A stretch of DNA of 64,000 nucleotides, taken from Actinoplanes cyaneus (GTDB lineage Bacteria > Actinomycetota > Actinomycetes > Mycobacteriales > Micromonosporaceae). Of this stretch, positions 41,287 through 48,888 are shown in pieces. The stretch is from contig NZ_BOMH01000016.1 in NCBI RefSeq assembly GCF_016862095.1, forward strand, positions 124,001 through 188,000, read 5' to 3'. The position numbers were made by a program, and so were the translations under genes. The notes under the pieces were generated by a model, which was not told the origin of the DNA, searched no databases, and worked only from the letters and a program-made list of their open reading frames with translations. Numbering within the stretch: position 1 is the stretch's first letter; every line of letters begins with the position of its first letter.

Positions 41287-43454
41287 TGCTGCTCAAGATG
41301 GTGATGGCGGCGGCTGTCGCGATCACGCCGGCCCACCTGCCCGCGGAGCGGGGGCCGGTCGTCACCGGAACCTACTCGGCGGGCTCCGCGCACTGGCAGT
41401 CGCTGCCGCCGGCACGTCTCTCCTCCGCCGCGAAGTCAGCGGAGGCCACGGTCGTGATCGACCCCAGCCGGACCGAACAGCACTATGAAGGCATCGGGTT
41501 CTCGATCGACGAGACCAGCGTCTCCAACCTGTGGAAGCTCACCCCGGCCGAGCGGGAGAAGGCCATCCGGTTGCTCGCCGACCCGCGCACCGGCGCCGGG
41601 CTCGACCGGTTCCGGCTCACCATCGGCAGCCCCGACCTGATCGAGCACCTGCCGTTCTGGTCCTACGACGAGCTGCCCGCCGGGGTCTCCGAGGATTGGA
41701 CACTCGAGCACTTCTCCATCCAGCGTGACCTGGACCTGCACATCGTCGACACGATCAAGCTGATCCAGAAGTACAACCCGCGGGCCACGTTCTTCGCGTC
41801 CGCGTGGAGCGCTCCGGCGTGGATGAAGACGAACAACAAGTTCCTCGGCGAGGTGGCCCTCAAGCCGGGCAGCACGACCGATTACTACCAGGCCGGCAAG
41901 CTGCGTGACGACTGCATCGACGTCTTCGCGCGCTACTACGTCAAGTACCTGCGGGCGTACGCGCGGCAGGGCATCCGGGTCGACGCGATCACGCTGCTCA
42001 ACGAGCCGGGCATGGACGTCGTCTACCCCGCGATGGACATCAGCGTCGAGCAGCAGCAGAAGCTCTCCGTCGCGATCAAGCGCGAGTTCCGCAAGGCGGG
42101 GCTGCGCACCGACCTCTACGTGCACGACTTCAACTTCTGGGACTGGCGCGATCCGAACAGCACCGCGACCAAGAACTACTACCGGATCCTGAACGACCCG
42201 AAGGCCGCGGCGGCCGCCGACGCGATCGCGTTCCACCCGTACTGGGGCGACCCCGCGGTGATGCGCGACGCGTACCAGCAGACCGGCAAGCCCGTGCACA
42301 TGACCGAGACCAGCGATCTCTCGCCGGCGACAGTGCTCTCCTACCTGCGGCTCGACGCGAGCAGCTACGTGCTGTGGGCGCAGACCACCGACCAGGACGG
42401 CGGCACGCTGCACTGGACCGGCGAGCGCAACAACAATGTGGACTGGGACGAGGTCGCGCGGACCAGCAAGTGGCCCGACCGGCTCGTCAAGGTCAACACC
42501 GGGACCCGGACCTTTTCCGTACGCGATGAGCTCTACCCGCTGGGACAGTTCGCCAAGTACCTGACGCCGGATCACGTACGCGTCGAGTCGAGCGCGGCCG
42601 ACCACGGCGTGAGCAGCGTGGTGTTCCGCGACGGCAACGACTACGTGGCGGTGCTCGGCAACGCGAACACCACGGCGACCAGCACCCGGGTGATCATCGG
42701 CGGGCGCTCGTTCGTGACGTCGGTGCCGGCTCAGGCGTACGCCACCTATCGCTGGACCGGCAGCGGGCCGGACCCGCGGCGCAACCGTGCCCCGCGCCTG
42801 GCCGGCGTCCCGGACGTGACCGCCGACCAGTACGGGACCACCCGCGTCCGGCTCCACGCGACCGATCCTGATCACGACAGGCTGTCCTACTACGCGGTCG
42901 ACCTGCCGGCCGGCGCGAGCCTCGACGCGACCACCGGCGTGCTCACGCTGAACCCGGTCGTGCCCGGCACGCAGGACGTCACGGTCGCGGTCACCGACGG
43001 CAAGGCACACGCCGGGACGACAGTGCACGTGACGATCGAGCCGCACGGCGCGCCGGTCGGGGCGATCGTCGAGGCCGAGGCGTACACGGCGCAGCACGGC
43101 TGGACCGAGGGCGGCGCGAACTTCGTCGAGAGCAACGCCACGGCCAGCGGCGGGAAGAACATCGGCTGGACCGCGCCCGGCAACTGGCTGTCCTACCGTT
43201 TCGACGTCCCGGCCGGCGCGCACCGCCTGCAGCTGCGTGTCGCCAACGGCTCAGGGGCGGCCGCGACCGGCGCGATCTCGATCCGGGACGCCGCCGGGAC
43301 GGTCCTCGGCACCGTCTCGGTACCGGACACCGGGGGATGGTCCACCTACCAATCGGTGGAACTGCCGGTCTCGCTGGCCGATGGTGATCAGGCAGTCACG
43401 GTTTACTGTGAGACCGGTGGGTTCAACCTGGACTACCTACGGCTGACCGAGTAG
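41286..43454 (+). CDS. GH30-like glycoside hydrolase with Ig-like and CBM6/35-like domains
   Basis: ATG 41286 overlaps the previous stop by one base; 722 aa with a short hydrophobic start ('MLLKMVMAAAVAITPAHLPA') acting as signal peptide. The GH30 domain has 'FASAWSAPAWMKTNNKFLGE', acid/base E240 in 'ITLLNEPGMD' and nucleophile E341 in 'VHMTETSDL'. A cadherin/He_PIG-like Ig domain (~500-590) and a C-terminal CBM6/CBM35-like module (~600-722, 'VEAEAYTAQHGWTEGG') follow. The two tandem GH30 enzymes share a fold but differ in carbohydrate modules and in loop sequence, so they likely divide a polymer between them. Confidence 0.92.
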   Translation: MLLKMVMAAAVAITPAHLPAERGPVVTGTYSAGSAHWQSLPPARLSSAAKSAEATVVIDPSRTEQHYEGIGFSIDETSVSNLWKLTPAEREKAIRLLADPRTGAGLDRFRLTIGSPDLIEHLPFWSYDELPAGVSEDWTLEHFSIQRDLDLHIVDTIKLIQKYNPRATFFASAWSAPAWMKTNNKFLGEVALKPGSTTDYYQAGKLRDDCIDVFARYYVKYLRAYARQGIRVDAITLLNEPGMDVVYPAMDISVEQQQKLSVAIKREFRKAGLRTDLYVHDFNFWDWRDPNSTATKNYYRILNDPKAAAAADAIAFHPYWGDPAVMRDAYQQTGKPVHMTETSDLSPATVLSYLRLDASSYVLWAQTTDQDGGTLHWTGERNNNVDWDEVARTSKWPDRLVKVNTGTRTFSVRDELYPLGQFAKYLTPDHVRVESSAADHGVSSVVFRDGNDYVAVLGNANTTATSTRVIIGGRSFVTSVPAQAYATYRWTGSGPDPRRNRAPRLAGVPDVTADQYGTTRVRLHATDPDHDRLSYYAVDLPAGASLDATTGVLTLNPVVPGTQDVTVAVTDGKAHAGTTVHVTIEPHGAPVGAIVEAEAYTAQHGWTEGGANFVESNATASGGKNIGWTAPGNWLSYRFDVPAGAHRLQLRVANGSGAAATGAISIRDAAGTVLGTVSVPDTGGWSTYQSVELPVSLADGDQAVTVYCETGGFNLDYLRLTE

Positions 43455-43460
43455 GGGCGG

Positions 43461-43871
43461 TCAGTCGCCGGCCTGCCGAAGGCGCGTCAAAAGCTCGCCT
43501 TCGGCAGCGTCGGAGACCGGGTCGCTCCAGAAGCCCAGCGGCACCGCGCGCAGGTTGCGCCCGAGCGGGTCCAGCAGGTGACCGCCCAGCTTCATCACCC
43601 ACAGCGCCACCGACCGGTCGATGATCGTCAACTCCGGGACCTGCGCGCCCAGCCGCGCCTCGAACGCCGCGATCTCCTGCACCGAGCGGAGCCAGACGAC
43701 GAGCAGCAGGTTCGCCGTGCCGGAAAGGGTGGCGCAGAACCGGGTCTCGCGCATGCCGCCGATCCGGCTCACCACCCGGCCGGTGTCGCCGGGCGGCAGT
43801 GTGCCCCAGAGCGAGACCGAGATCGGGAAGCCGGAGACGTAACGCGCGACCTCCGCCCGGTAGACGTTCAC
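43461..43871 (-). pseudogene. 5'-truncated Lrp/AsnC-family regulator (ligand-binding domain only)
   Basis: The frame shows an AsnC/RAM-type ligand-binding region ('FPISVSLWGTLPPGDTGRVV', 'TRFCATLSGTANLLLVVWLR', 'LTIIDRSVALWVMKLGGHLL') and ends at 43461, but the N-terminal HTH expected before it is absent; upstream the frame runs into antisense of the M20 gene. A GTG at 43871 could still produce a 136-aa ligand-binding-only protein. The truncation lies at the junction where the divergent M20 gene also lacks its start, so one deletion probably removed both 5' ends and the intergenic region. Confidence 0.6.
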
Positions 43872-43923
43872 CTCACTCGACGTCGTTCCTCTCGCCGACC
43901 GGCTGATCGCGCTGCGGCACGCG

Positions 43924-45066
43924 TTGCACCGCGAGCCCGAGCTCGGGCTGGACCTGCCGCTGAGCCAGGCCAAGGTTCTCGCGGCGCTCGACGGCCTGCC
44001 TCTGGAGATCACCCTCGGGAAGGCGCTGAGCTCGGTCACCGCGGTGCTGCGCGGCGGCCGGCCCGGCCCCGCCGTGCTCCTGCGTGGCGACATGGACGCC
44101 CTGCCGGTGCACGAGGAGAGCGGGGTCGGCTTCGCCTCGGAGATCCCCGGGACGATGCACGCGTGCGGGCACGACCTGCACACCAGCGCGGTGGTCGGCG
44201 CGGCCCACCTGCTCGCGTCGCGGCGTGCCGAGCTGGCCGGGGACGTGGTCTTCATGTTCCAGCCCGGCGAGGAGGGGCAGCGCGGCGCCAAGATCATGAT
44301 CGACGAGGGGGTGCTGGACGCGGCCGGGGAACGGGTGATCGCCGCCTACGCCGTCCACGTCGCCTCGACAATGCTGCCGCTCGGCGTGGTCGCCACCCGG
44401 CCCGGCACGATCCTGGCCGCCTCCGACTCGGTCACCGTCACCGTGCACGGCAAGGGTGGGCACGGCTCGTCGCCGCACCTGGCCGTCGACCCGGTGCCGG
44501 CGCTCTGCGAGATGGTGACCGCGCTGCAGACCATGGTCACCCGGACCGCTGACGCGTTCGACCCGGCGGTGCTGACCGTCGGCTCGATCCACGCGGGCTC
44601 GGCGTTCAACGTGATCCCGGCGTCCGGCACGTTCCGGGCGACAGTGCGCACCTTCTCGCCCGCCACCCATCAGAAGATCCAGGCTGCGGTACGGCGGGTG
44701 GTGCACGGCATCGCCGACGCGCACGGGGTCCGGGTCGAGATCGACTACCAGGCGAACTACCCGGTGACCGTGAACGATCGCTCCGAAGCCGCGTTCGCCC
44801 TGTCGACCGTGCGCTCGATCCTCGGGGAGCAGCGGGTCTTCGAGGCGCCGCAGCCGGTGGCCGGCGCCGAGGACTTCTCGTTCGTGCTGGAGCAGGTGCC
44901 GGGCGCGTACCTGATGGTCGGCGCGGTCCCGCCCGGTACCGACCCGGCGACCGCCCCGATGAACCACGCCGCGCAGGCGATCTTCGACGACCGCGCTGTC
45001 CCGGAGGCCGCCGTGGTGCTCGCGTCGCTGGCCGCCACCCGTCTCGCGTCGGCCGCCGCCTCGTGA
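43924..45066 (+). CDS. M20-family amidohydrolase, start region lost
   Basis: From TTG 43924 the protein has 380 aa. It has M20 amidohydrolase features: 'PAVLLRGDMDALPVHEESGV', 'GTMHACGHDLHTSAVVGAAH', 'FMFQPGEEGQRGAKIMIDEG', and the dimerisation domain near 'TVTVHGKGGHGSSPHL'. Homologous-looking residues (DVVPLADRLIALRHALHREPE) continue upstream of any ATG/GTG to a TAG at 43861, so the natural start is missing; only CTG/TTG remain. It may be expressed weakly or not at all. The last base region overlaps the MFS gene (GTGA). Confidence 0.75.
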   Translation: MHREPELGLDLPLSQAKVLAALDGLPLEITLGKALSSVTAVLRGGRPGPAVLLRGDMDALPVHEESGVGFASEIPGTMHACGHDLHTSAVVGAAHLLASRRAELAGDVVFMFQPGEEGQRGAKIMIDEGVLDAAGERVIAAYAVHVASTMLPLGVVATRPGTILAASDSVTVTVHGKGGHGSSPHLAVDPVPALCEMVTALQTMVTRTADAFDPAVLTVGSIHAGSAFNVIPASGTFRATVRTFSPATHQKIQAAVRRVVHGIADAHGVRVEIDYQANYPVTVNDRSEAAFALSTVRSILGEQRVFEAPQPVAGAEDFSFVLEQVPGAYLMVGAVPPGTDPATAPMNHAAQAIFDDRAVPEAAVVLASLAATRLASAAAS

Positions 45067-46427
45067 CCGCGGTCGCCTCCCGCGCGCCGAAGGTCGGCGC
45101 GGTCGTCGGATTGCTCGTCCTCTTCGAGCTGACCAGTGGTTTCATCCAGGGCAGCATCGCGCCCCTGCTTCCCGACCTGGGCCGCGAGATGGGCATCTCG
45201 GACTCCCACCTGAACTGGGTGATCTCCGTGCAGCTGCTGGCGTCCGCGGTCTGCGTCCCGGCCTTCGGGCGCCTCGGTGACCTGCACGGGCACCGGCGGA
45301 TGCTGCGGATCGCGCTGATCTGCGTCGCGGCCGGCAGCCTGCTCGTCGCGCTCGCCCCGAACCTCACCGTGCTGCTCGCCGGGCGGCTGCTGCTCGGGCC
45401 GCTCGCCGCGTTGCTGCCGCTGGAGATCTCGCTGGTCCGGGACCGGCTGCCGGTTGCCCTGGCCCGCAAGGCGATCGCGCGGCTGGTCGGGGCGCTGACC
45501 CTCGGCGCGCTGCTCGGCGGGGTGCTGACCGCCGGGCTGCACCAGGTCGTCGGCGACGCCCGGCTGACCCTGCTGGTGCCGGCCGTGCTCGCGGTCGTCT
45601 GCGTGCCGGTGAGCTTCCTCGCCGTCCCGGAGAGCTCGCGTCCGGCCACCGGGCGGCTCGACCTGGCCGGGATCGCCGTGCTCAGCGTCTCGATGGTGGC
45701 CCTGCTCGCCGGGATCTCGCTGCTCGACGCGGTGCTGATCGTGCTGGGCGGGCTCGGCTTCGCCGGATGGGTCGTCCTGGAGCTGCGGATCGCCGAACCC
45801 CTGGTCGACCTGCGGGCGATGACCGGGCGGCACGTGGTGCCGTTCTTCGCGTGCTCGTTCGTCTTCGGCATCGTCTACTTCGGAAGCCAGTCACCGGACT
45901 CGACGTTCCTGGCCGCGTCCCGTTCCTCGGCCGGCTACGGCTTCGGCTTCACCGCGTTGCAGATCTCCCTGGTCGCGCTGCCGGCCGCGGTGTTCGCCGT
46001 GATCGGCTCGGCGTGCACGGCGGTGATCGCGGGGCGGCTCGGATACCGGCCGACCCTGGTGGCGGCGTTCCTGGTGATCGCGGCCGGCTTCGTCGGGACC
46101 GCCCTGTTCCACGCGCAGGTGTGGCAGCTGCTGGCCGTCAAGATCCCGATTGGTCTGGCCGCCGGGGTGGCGCTCGGCGCGATGCCCACGGTGATCGCCG
46201 AGACCGCCGACCCGTCCCGCACCGGAATCACCACAGCCCTCTACAACAACGTCAAGACCCTGGGCGGCGCGGTGGCCGGCGGAGTCGTCGCGGCGATCCT
46301 CGCCTCGGTGGTGCTCGACGACGGCGAGACCCCGCGGGAGTCGGCCTACGTCACGGTCTGGCTGATCTGCGCCACGCTGTGTGCCCTCGCCGCCCTGACC
46401 GCCCACTTCGCCCGCCGAGCCGAGTAA
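45063..46427 (+). CDS. MFS transporter, drug:H+ antiporter-like
   Basis: GTG 45063 overlaps the preceding stop. The 454-aa protein has about 14 hydrophobic segments and a typical motif A loop ('GRLGDLHGHRRMLRIAL') after TM2. It resembles DHA2-type exporters; substrate unknown. It is coupled to the M20 gene, so it may export or import the amidohydrolase's substrate, such as an N-acyl amino acid. Confidence 0.9.
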   Translation: MTAVASRAPKVGAVVGLLVLFELTSGFIQGSIAPLLPDLGREMGISDSHLNWVISVQLLASAVCVPAFGRLGDLHGHRRMLRIALICVAAGSLLVALAPNLTVLLAGRLLLGPLAALLPLEISLVRDRLPVALARKAIARLVGALTLGALLGGVLTAGLHQVVGDARLTLLVPAVLAVVCVPVSFLAVPESSRPATGRLDLAGIAVLSVSMVALLAGISLLDAVLIVLGGLGFAGWVVLELRIAEPLVDLRAMTGRHVVPFFACSFVFGIVYFGSQSPDSTFLAASRSSAGYGFGFTALQISLVALPAAVFAVIGSACTAVIAGRLGYRPTLVAAFLVIAAGFVGTALFHAQVWQLLAVKIPIGLAAGVALGAMPTVIAETADPSRTGITTALYNNVKTLGGAVAGGVVAAILASVVLDDGETPRESAYVTVWLICATLCALAALTAHFARRAE

Positions 46428-46488
46428 CCCGCCGGCCTCGCAGCCCGCGAGGTCCGCCTCGGGTCCCGGTCGCGGCGCGGGTTGCGGT

Positions 46489-46547
46489 CCCGGCTGGTTC
46501 TCATGGGCGTTATGAGGCACGAATAACGCCCATGAGAACCAGCCGGG
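46489..46547. repeat. Perfect 25-bp inverted repeat
   Basis: Arms 46489-46513 and 46523-46547 are exact complements with a 9-nt loop GAGGCACGA. The arm carries GGTTCTCATGGGCGTTAT, much richer in A/T than its surroundings. It lies between convergent genes, so it might terminate both, but the long perfect arms without a T-tract also suit a small palindromic mobile or dispersed element. Confidence 0.8.
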
Positions 46548-46824
46548 AGGGGGAGCGCGGCGCTGCCGTGACCACCGGATCGGTCGCGGGCTCCGACGTA
46601 CGGGACCCCCCAGCAGGCTCCGGCGGGCGGGGCCTCTCCGCGGGCTCGGGCCGTGGGCGGGTCTGCTGCTCTGACCGTGCCCACCCACGGAGATCGCCCT
46701 TGCGGGCTGAGCGTTCTGGGCGCCCCGCGCCCTGCTCGGCCCGGAAGGGTCCCCGCGGGAGCGACGATCCGGACCACAGCGGAGCGGGGACATGAAGATC
46801 TTGATTGTGGTCTTTGAAGCGGGA

Positions 46825-46860
46825 CGGCCGGCGTCACCCCGAGCTGGGCGGCGCCGGCCG
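46825..46860 (-). terminator. Hairpin after the SnoaL-like gene
   Basis: CGGCCGGCG (46825-46833) and CGCCGGCCG (46852-46860) form a 9-bp stem that begins 12 bp past the stop of the leftward SnoaL-like gene. Confidence 0.45.
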
Positions 46861-46871
46861 ATCGTGAGGCT

Positions 46872-47507
46872 TCAGTGGGCGACCGGGCAGCCGCCGGTCA
46901 GCTTGCCGAGGAACGCGTTCGGGTCGTAGTAGTGCTCGACCTCGAGGAGCTTGAGATCGTCGTTGACCTTCGCGACGCTCATGCCGAACATCTCGATGGT
47001 CTTGTTGTTCGGCTGGTGGCCGTGGTACTCACCGTCGAACGAGCCCCAGTGACGCCACTTGAACGCGATGACCGGCGGCGGGCTGAGGACCTCGAGGACC
47101 TCCCAGTAGAAGCCGTTCGGGAACGCGCCGTGGAAGACGTCGTGCTGGCCGTCGAACGACTCCGGCTTGTAGAAGGCGCTGTCACCGATCAGCACGTTGT
47201 AGCTGCCCTGGTCGGCGATGTCCTGCGCGGAGGCCCAGCCGCCGCCGTTGATGTTGGTGCGGAAGTGCTCGGACACCATCGAGACCCAGGTCGCCGGATC
47301 CTTCTTGTGCGACACCTCCATCTCGAAGACCTGGACGATCGACTCGACGACGGCCTCGAGCGAGCCCGGCGCGTGGTCCGTGGTGCGCTGCCCGGGCATC
47401 ACGACATGCGACAGGTGGTAGTCGGGGGTGCCGTGGCGGAACTCGGAGGGATCGGCGGCCTCGATGACGGCGTCCCGGCCCTGCAGCCACAACGGGGTTT
47501 CGGTCAA
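46872..47507 (-). CDS. SnoaL-like (NTF2-fold) protein
   Basis: The 211-aa protein starts with TTG 47507; AAGGA 8 nt upstream supports that start. It has the NTF2-like pattern of SnoaL polyketide cyclase relatives: 'DYHLSHVVMPGQRTTDHAPG' early, 'HDVFHGAFPNGFYWEVLEVL', 'VIAFKWRHWGSFDGEYHGH' and 'GMSVAKVNDDLKLLEVEHYY'. Members cyclise polyketides or hydrolyse small rings, and many are of unknown role. No polyketide synthase is nearby. The upstream leader (47508-47640) is AT-rich with two TGGTTACC copies. Confidence 0.8.
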   Translation of the reverse strand: MTETPLWLQGRDAVIEAADPSEFRHGTPDYHLSHVVMPGQRTTDHAPGSLEAVVESIVQVFEMEVSHKKDPATWVSMVSEHFRTNINGGGWASAQDIADQGSYNVLIGDSAFYKPESFDGQHDVFHGAFPNGFYWEVLEVLSPPPVIAFKWRHWGSFDGEYHGHQPNNKTIEMFGMSVAKVNDDLKLLEVEHYYDPNAFLGKLTGGCPVAH

Positions 47508-47658
47508 GATGTGGTCCTTCCAAGGAGGGGCAGGGGGCCTCCGTAAGGTCGCTTTGTGGTTACCCCCCGTAGTCCAAAAGCGATGATCACAGTATCCATC
47601 GTGGATCGATCGCGAAAGGCCCTATTGGTTACCACCTATTTTCAAAACGTCGCGCGTA

Positions 47659-48813
47659 TTAACGAGTGACGAAGTCGAGCGCCTGCTCCAGGTCCGCCAG
47701 CAGGTCGTCCGGGTGCTCGATTCCCACGGCGATTCGGATGGTTCCGGGCGACAAATGCGATTCTGTCAGTTGTTCCGTGGTCAATTGCCGATGTGTGGTG
47801 CTCGCCGGATGCAGGATCAGCGACTGGGTGCTGCCCAGCGACGCGGCCGCCCGGATCACCCGGAGCCGGCTCATCAGCCGTACGCCCGCGTCGTGCCCGC
47901 CGGCCAGATCGAAGCAGAACGCGCCGGGAAAGCCGGTGATGTGCGCGGCAGCGCCCGGCTGCGGGCAGGTCACCCGGTCCACGGCCGGGTGCGTGGCGAG
48001 CCGGCCGGCGACCCGGGTGACGTTCGCGGCGTGCCGCTCCATCCGCAACCCCAGGGTGTGGAGACCGCGAATGATCAGCCACGCGGCGAACGGGTCGGCG
48101 GTCGTCCCGAACTCGACCGCGTGCTCCCAGACCTGCTCGTAGTGAGCCCGGTCGGCGAAGACCGCGAGCCCGCCGGTGACGTCCGAGTGGCCGCCCAGGA
48201 ACTTCGTCGCCGAGTGCACCACGATGTCGGCGCCGTGCTCGATCGGGCGGCAGAAGATCGGCGTCGCGAACGTGTTGTCGACGACGGTCAGCACCCCGGC
48301 CTCCCGGGCGACCGGGGCGAGCGCGGGCAGGTCGCTGATGTGGCCGGTCGGGTTCGCGACGGTCTCCAGGTAGAGGACCTTCGTGCGCGGGGTCACGGCG
48401 GCGCGCAGCTCGGCGGGGTCCAGGCCGTCGATCCGCGTGACCTCGATGCCGAACCGGTTCTCCAGGTCGCGCAGTTGCGCGTGGGTGCCGCCGTAGACGT
48501 CGCGCTGGGCGATCACGTGGTCGCCGGTGCTGAGCAGGCTGTGCAGGAGCAGGCTGATCGCGCCCATGCCGGAGGACGTGGCGATCGCGGCGGCCCCGCC
48601 CTCCAGGTCTGCGACGGCGTTCTCCAGCGCGCGGACGGTCGGGTTGCTGAAGCGGGAGTAGGTGTAACCGCCGTCCGGGCCGTTCAACCCGTCGGCGATC
48701 AGCTCCGGGTCGTCGAACGCGAACGACGACGTCTGGTAGATCGGCACCGCCAGCGGGCTGCTCGTGGCCGGCGCCGGCGCCTCGATGTGGACCATGCGGG
48801 TGTCGGGATGCAT
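47659..48813 (-). CDS. Cys/Met-metabolism PLP enzyme (cystathionine gamma-synthase/lyase or methionine gamma-lyase)
   Basis: The 384-aa protein belongs to the gamma family of PLP enzymes. Key parts are 'YSRFSNPTVRALENAVADLE', the PLP-binding 'VVDNTFATPIF' and the lysine in 'VVHSATKFLGGHSD', then 'TESHLSPGTIRIAVGIEHPD'. It works on cystathionine, O-acyl-homoserine or methionine; family members cannot be separated by eye. It is divergent from a MocR-type regulator 64 bp away, which probably controls it. Confidence 0.88.
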   Translation of the reverse strand: MHPDTRMVHIEAPAPATSSPLAVPIYQTSSFAFDDPELIADGLNGPDGGYTYSRFSNPTVRALENAVADLEGGAAAIATSSGMGAISLLLHSLLSTGDHVIAQRDVYGGTHAQLRDLENRFGIEVTRIDGLDPAELRAAVTPRTKVLYLETVANPTGHISDLPALAPVAREAGVLTVVDNTFATPIFCRPIEHGADIVVHSATKFLGGHSDVTGGLAVFADRAHYEQVWEHAVEFGTTADPFAAWLIIRGLHTLGLRMERHAANVTRVAGRLATHPAVDRVTCPQPGAAAHITGFPGAFCFDLAGGHDAGVRLMSRLRVIRAAASLGSTQSLILHPASTTHRQLTTEQLTESHLSPGTIRIAVGIEHPDDLLADLEQALDFVTR

Positions 48814-48852
48814 GCTTCGATGCTCGCCGGGCGTGACCGGACGGGTACAGAG

Positions 48853-48888
48853 CCAATGCCGCTATATTGGTTCGTTGATGAGTCCAAT
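48853..48888. promoter_or_regulatory. MocR operator candidate with three CCAAT/ATTGG half-sites
   Basis: CCAAT (48853-48857), ATTGG (48866-48870) and CCAAT (48884-48888) alternate orientation across the divergent promoter and into the MocR start. A -10-like TATATT (48863-48868) overlaps the middle site. MocR proteins often bind mixed direct and inverted repeats in such regions, so autoregulation is likely. Confidence 0.45.

Larger units (their letters stand above)
46428..46871. other. 444-bp intergenic segment with repeat-like features
   Basis: Apart from the hairpins listed separately I see no supported gene. A 45-codon frame from ATG 46792 has a good ribosome site (GGAGCGGGGAC) but runs into the antisense of the SnoaL-like gene. 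The segment, with a perfect inverted repeat and a distinctive AT-richer motif (ATGAAGATCTTGATTGTGG at 46792), looks like a dispersed repeat insert. Confidence 0.4.

Noticed and set aside
46792..46929. 45-codon frame (MKILIVVFEAG...) with a good ribosome site
   Set aside because: After 11 residues it becomes Arg/Pro-rich and its 3' half is antisense to the SnoaL-like gene; more likely part of a repeat segment.
47562..47632. Two TGGTTACC copies upstream of the SnoaL-like gene as an operator
   Set aside because: Only two 8-mers about 62 bp apart with no further symmetry; too little to call.
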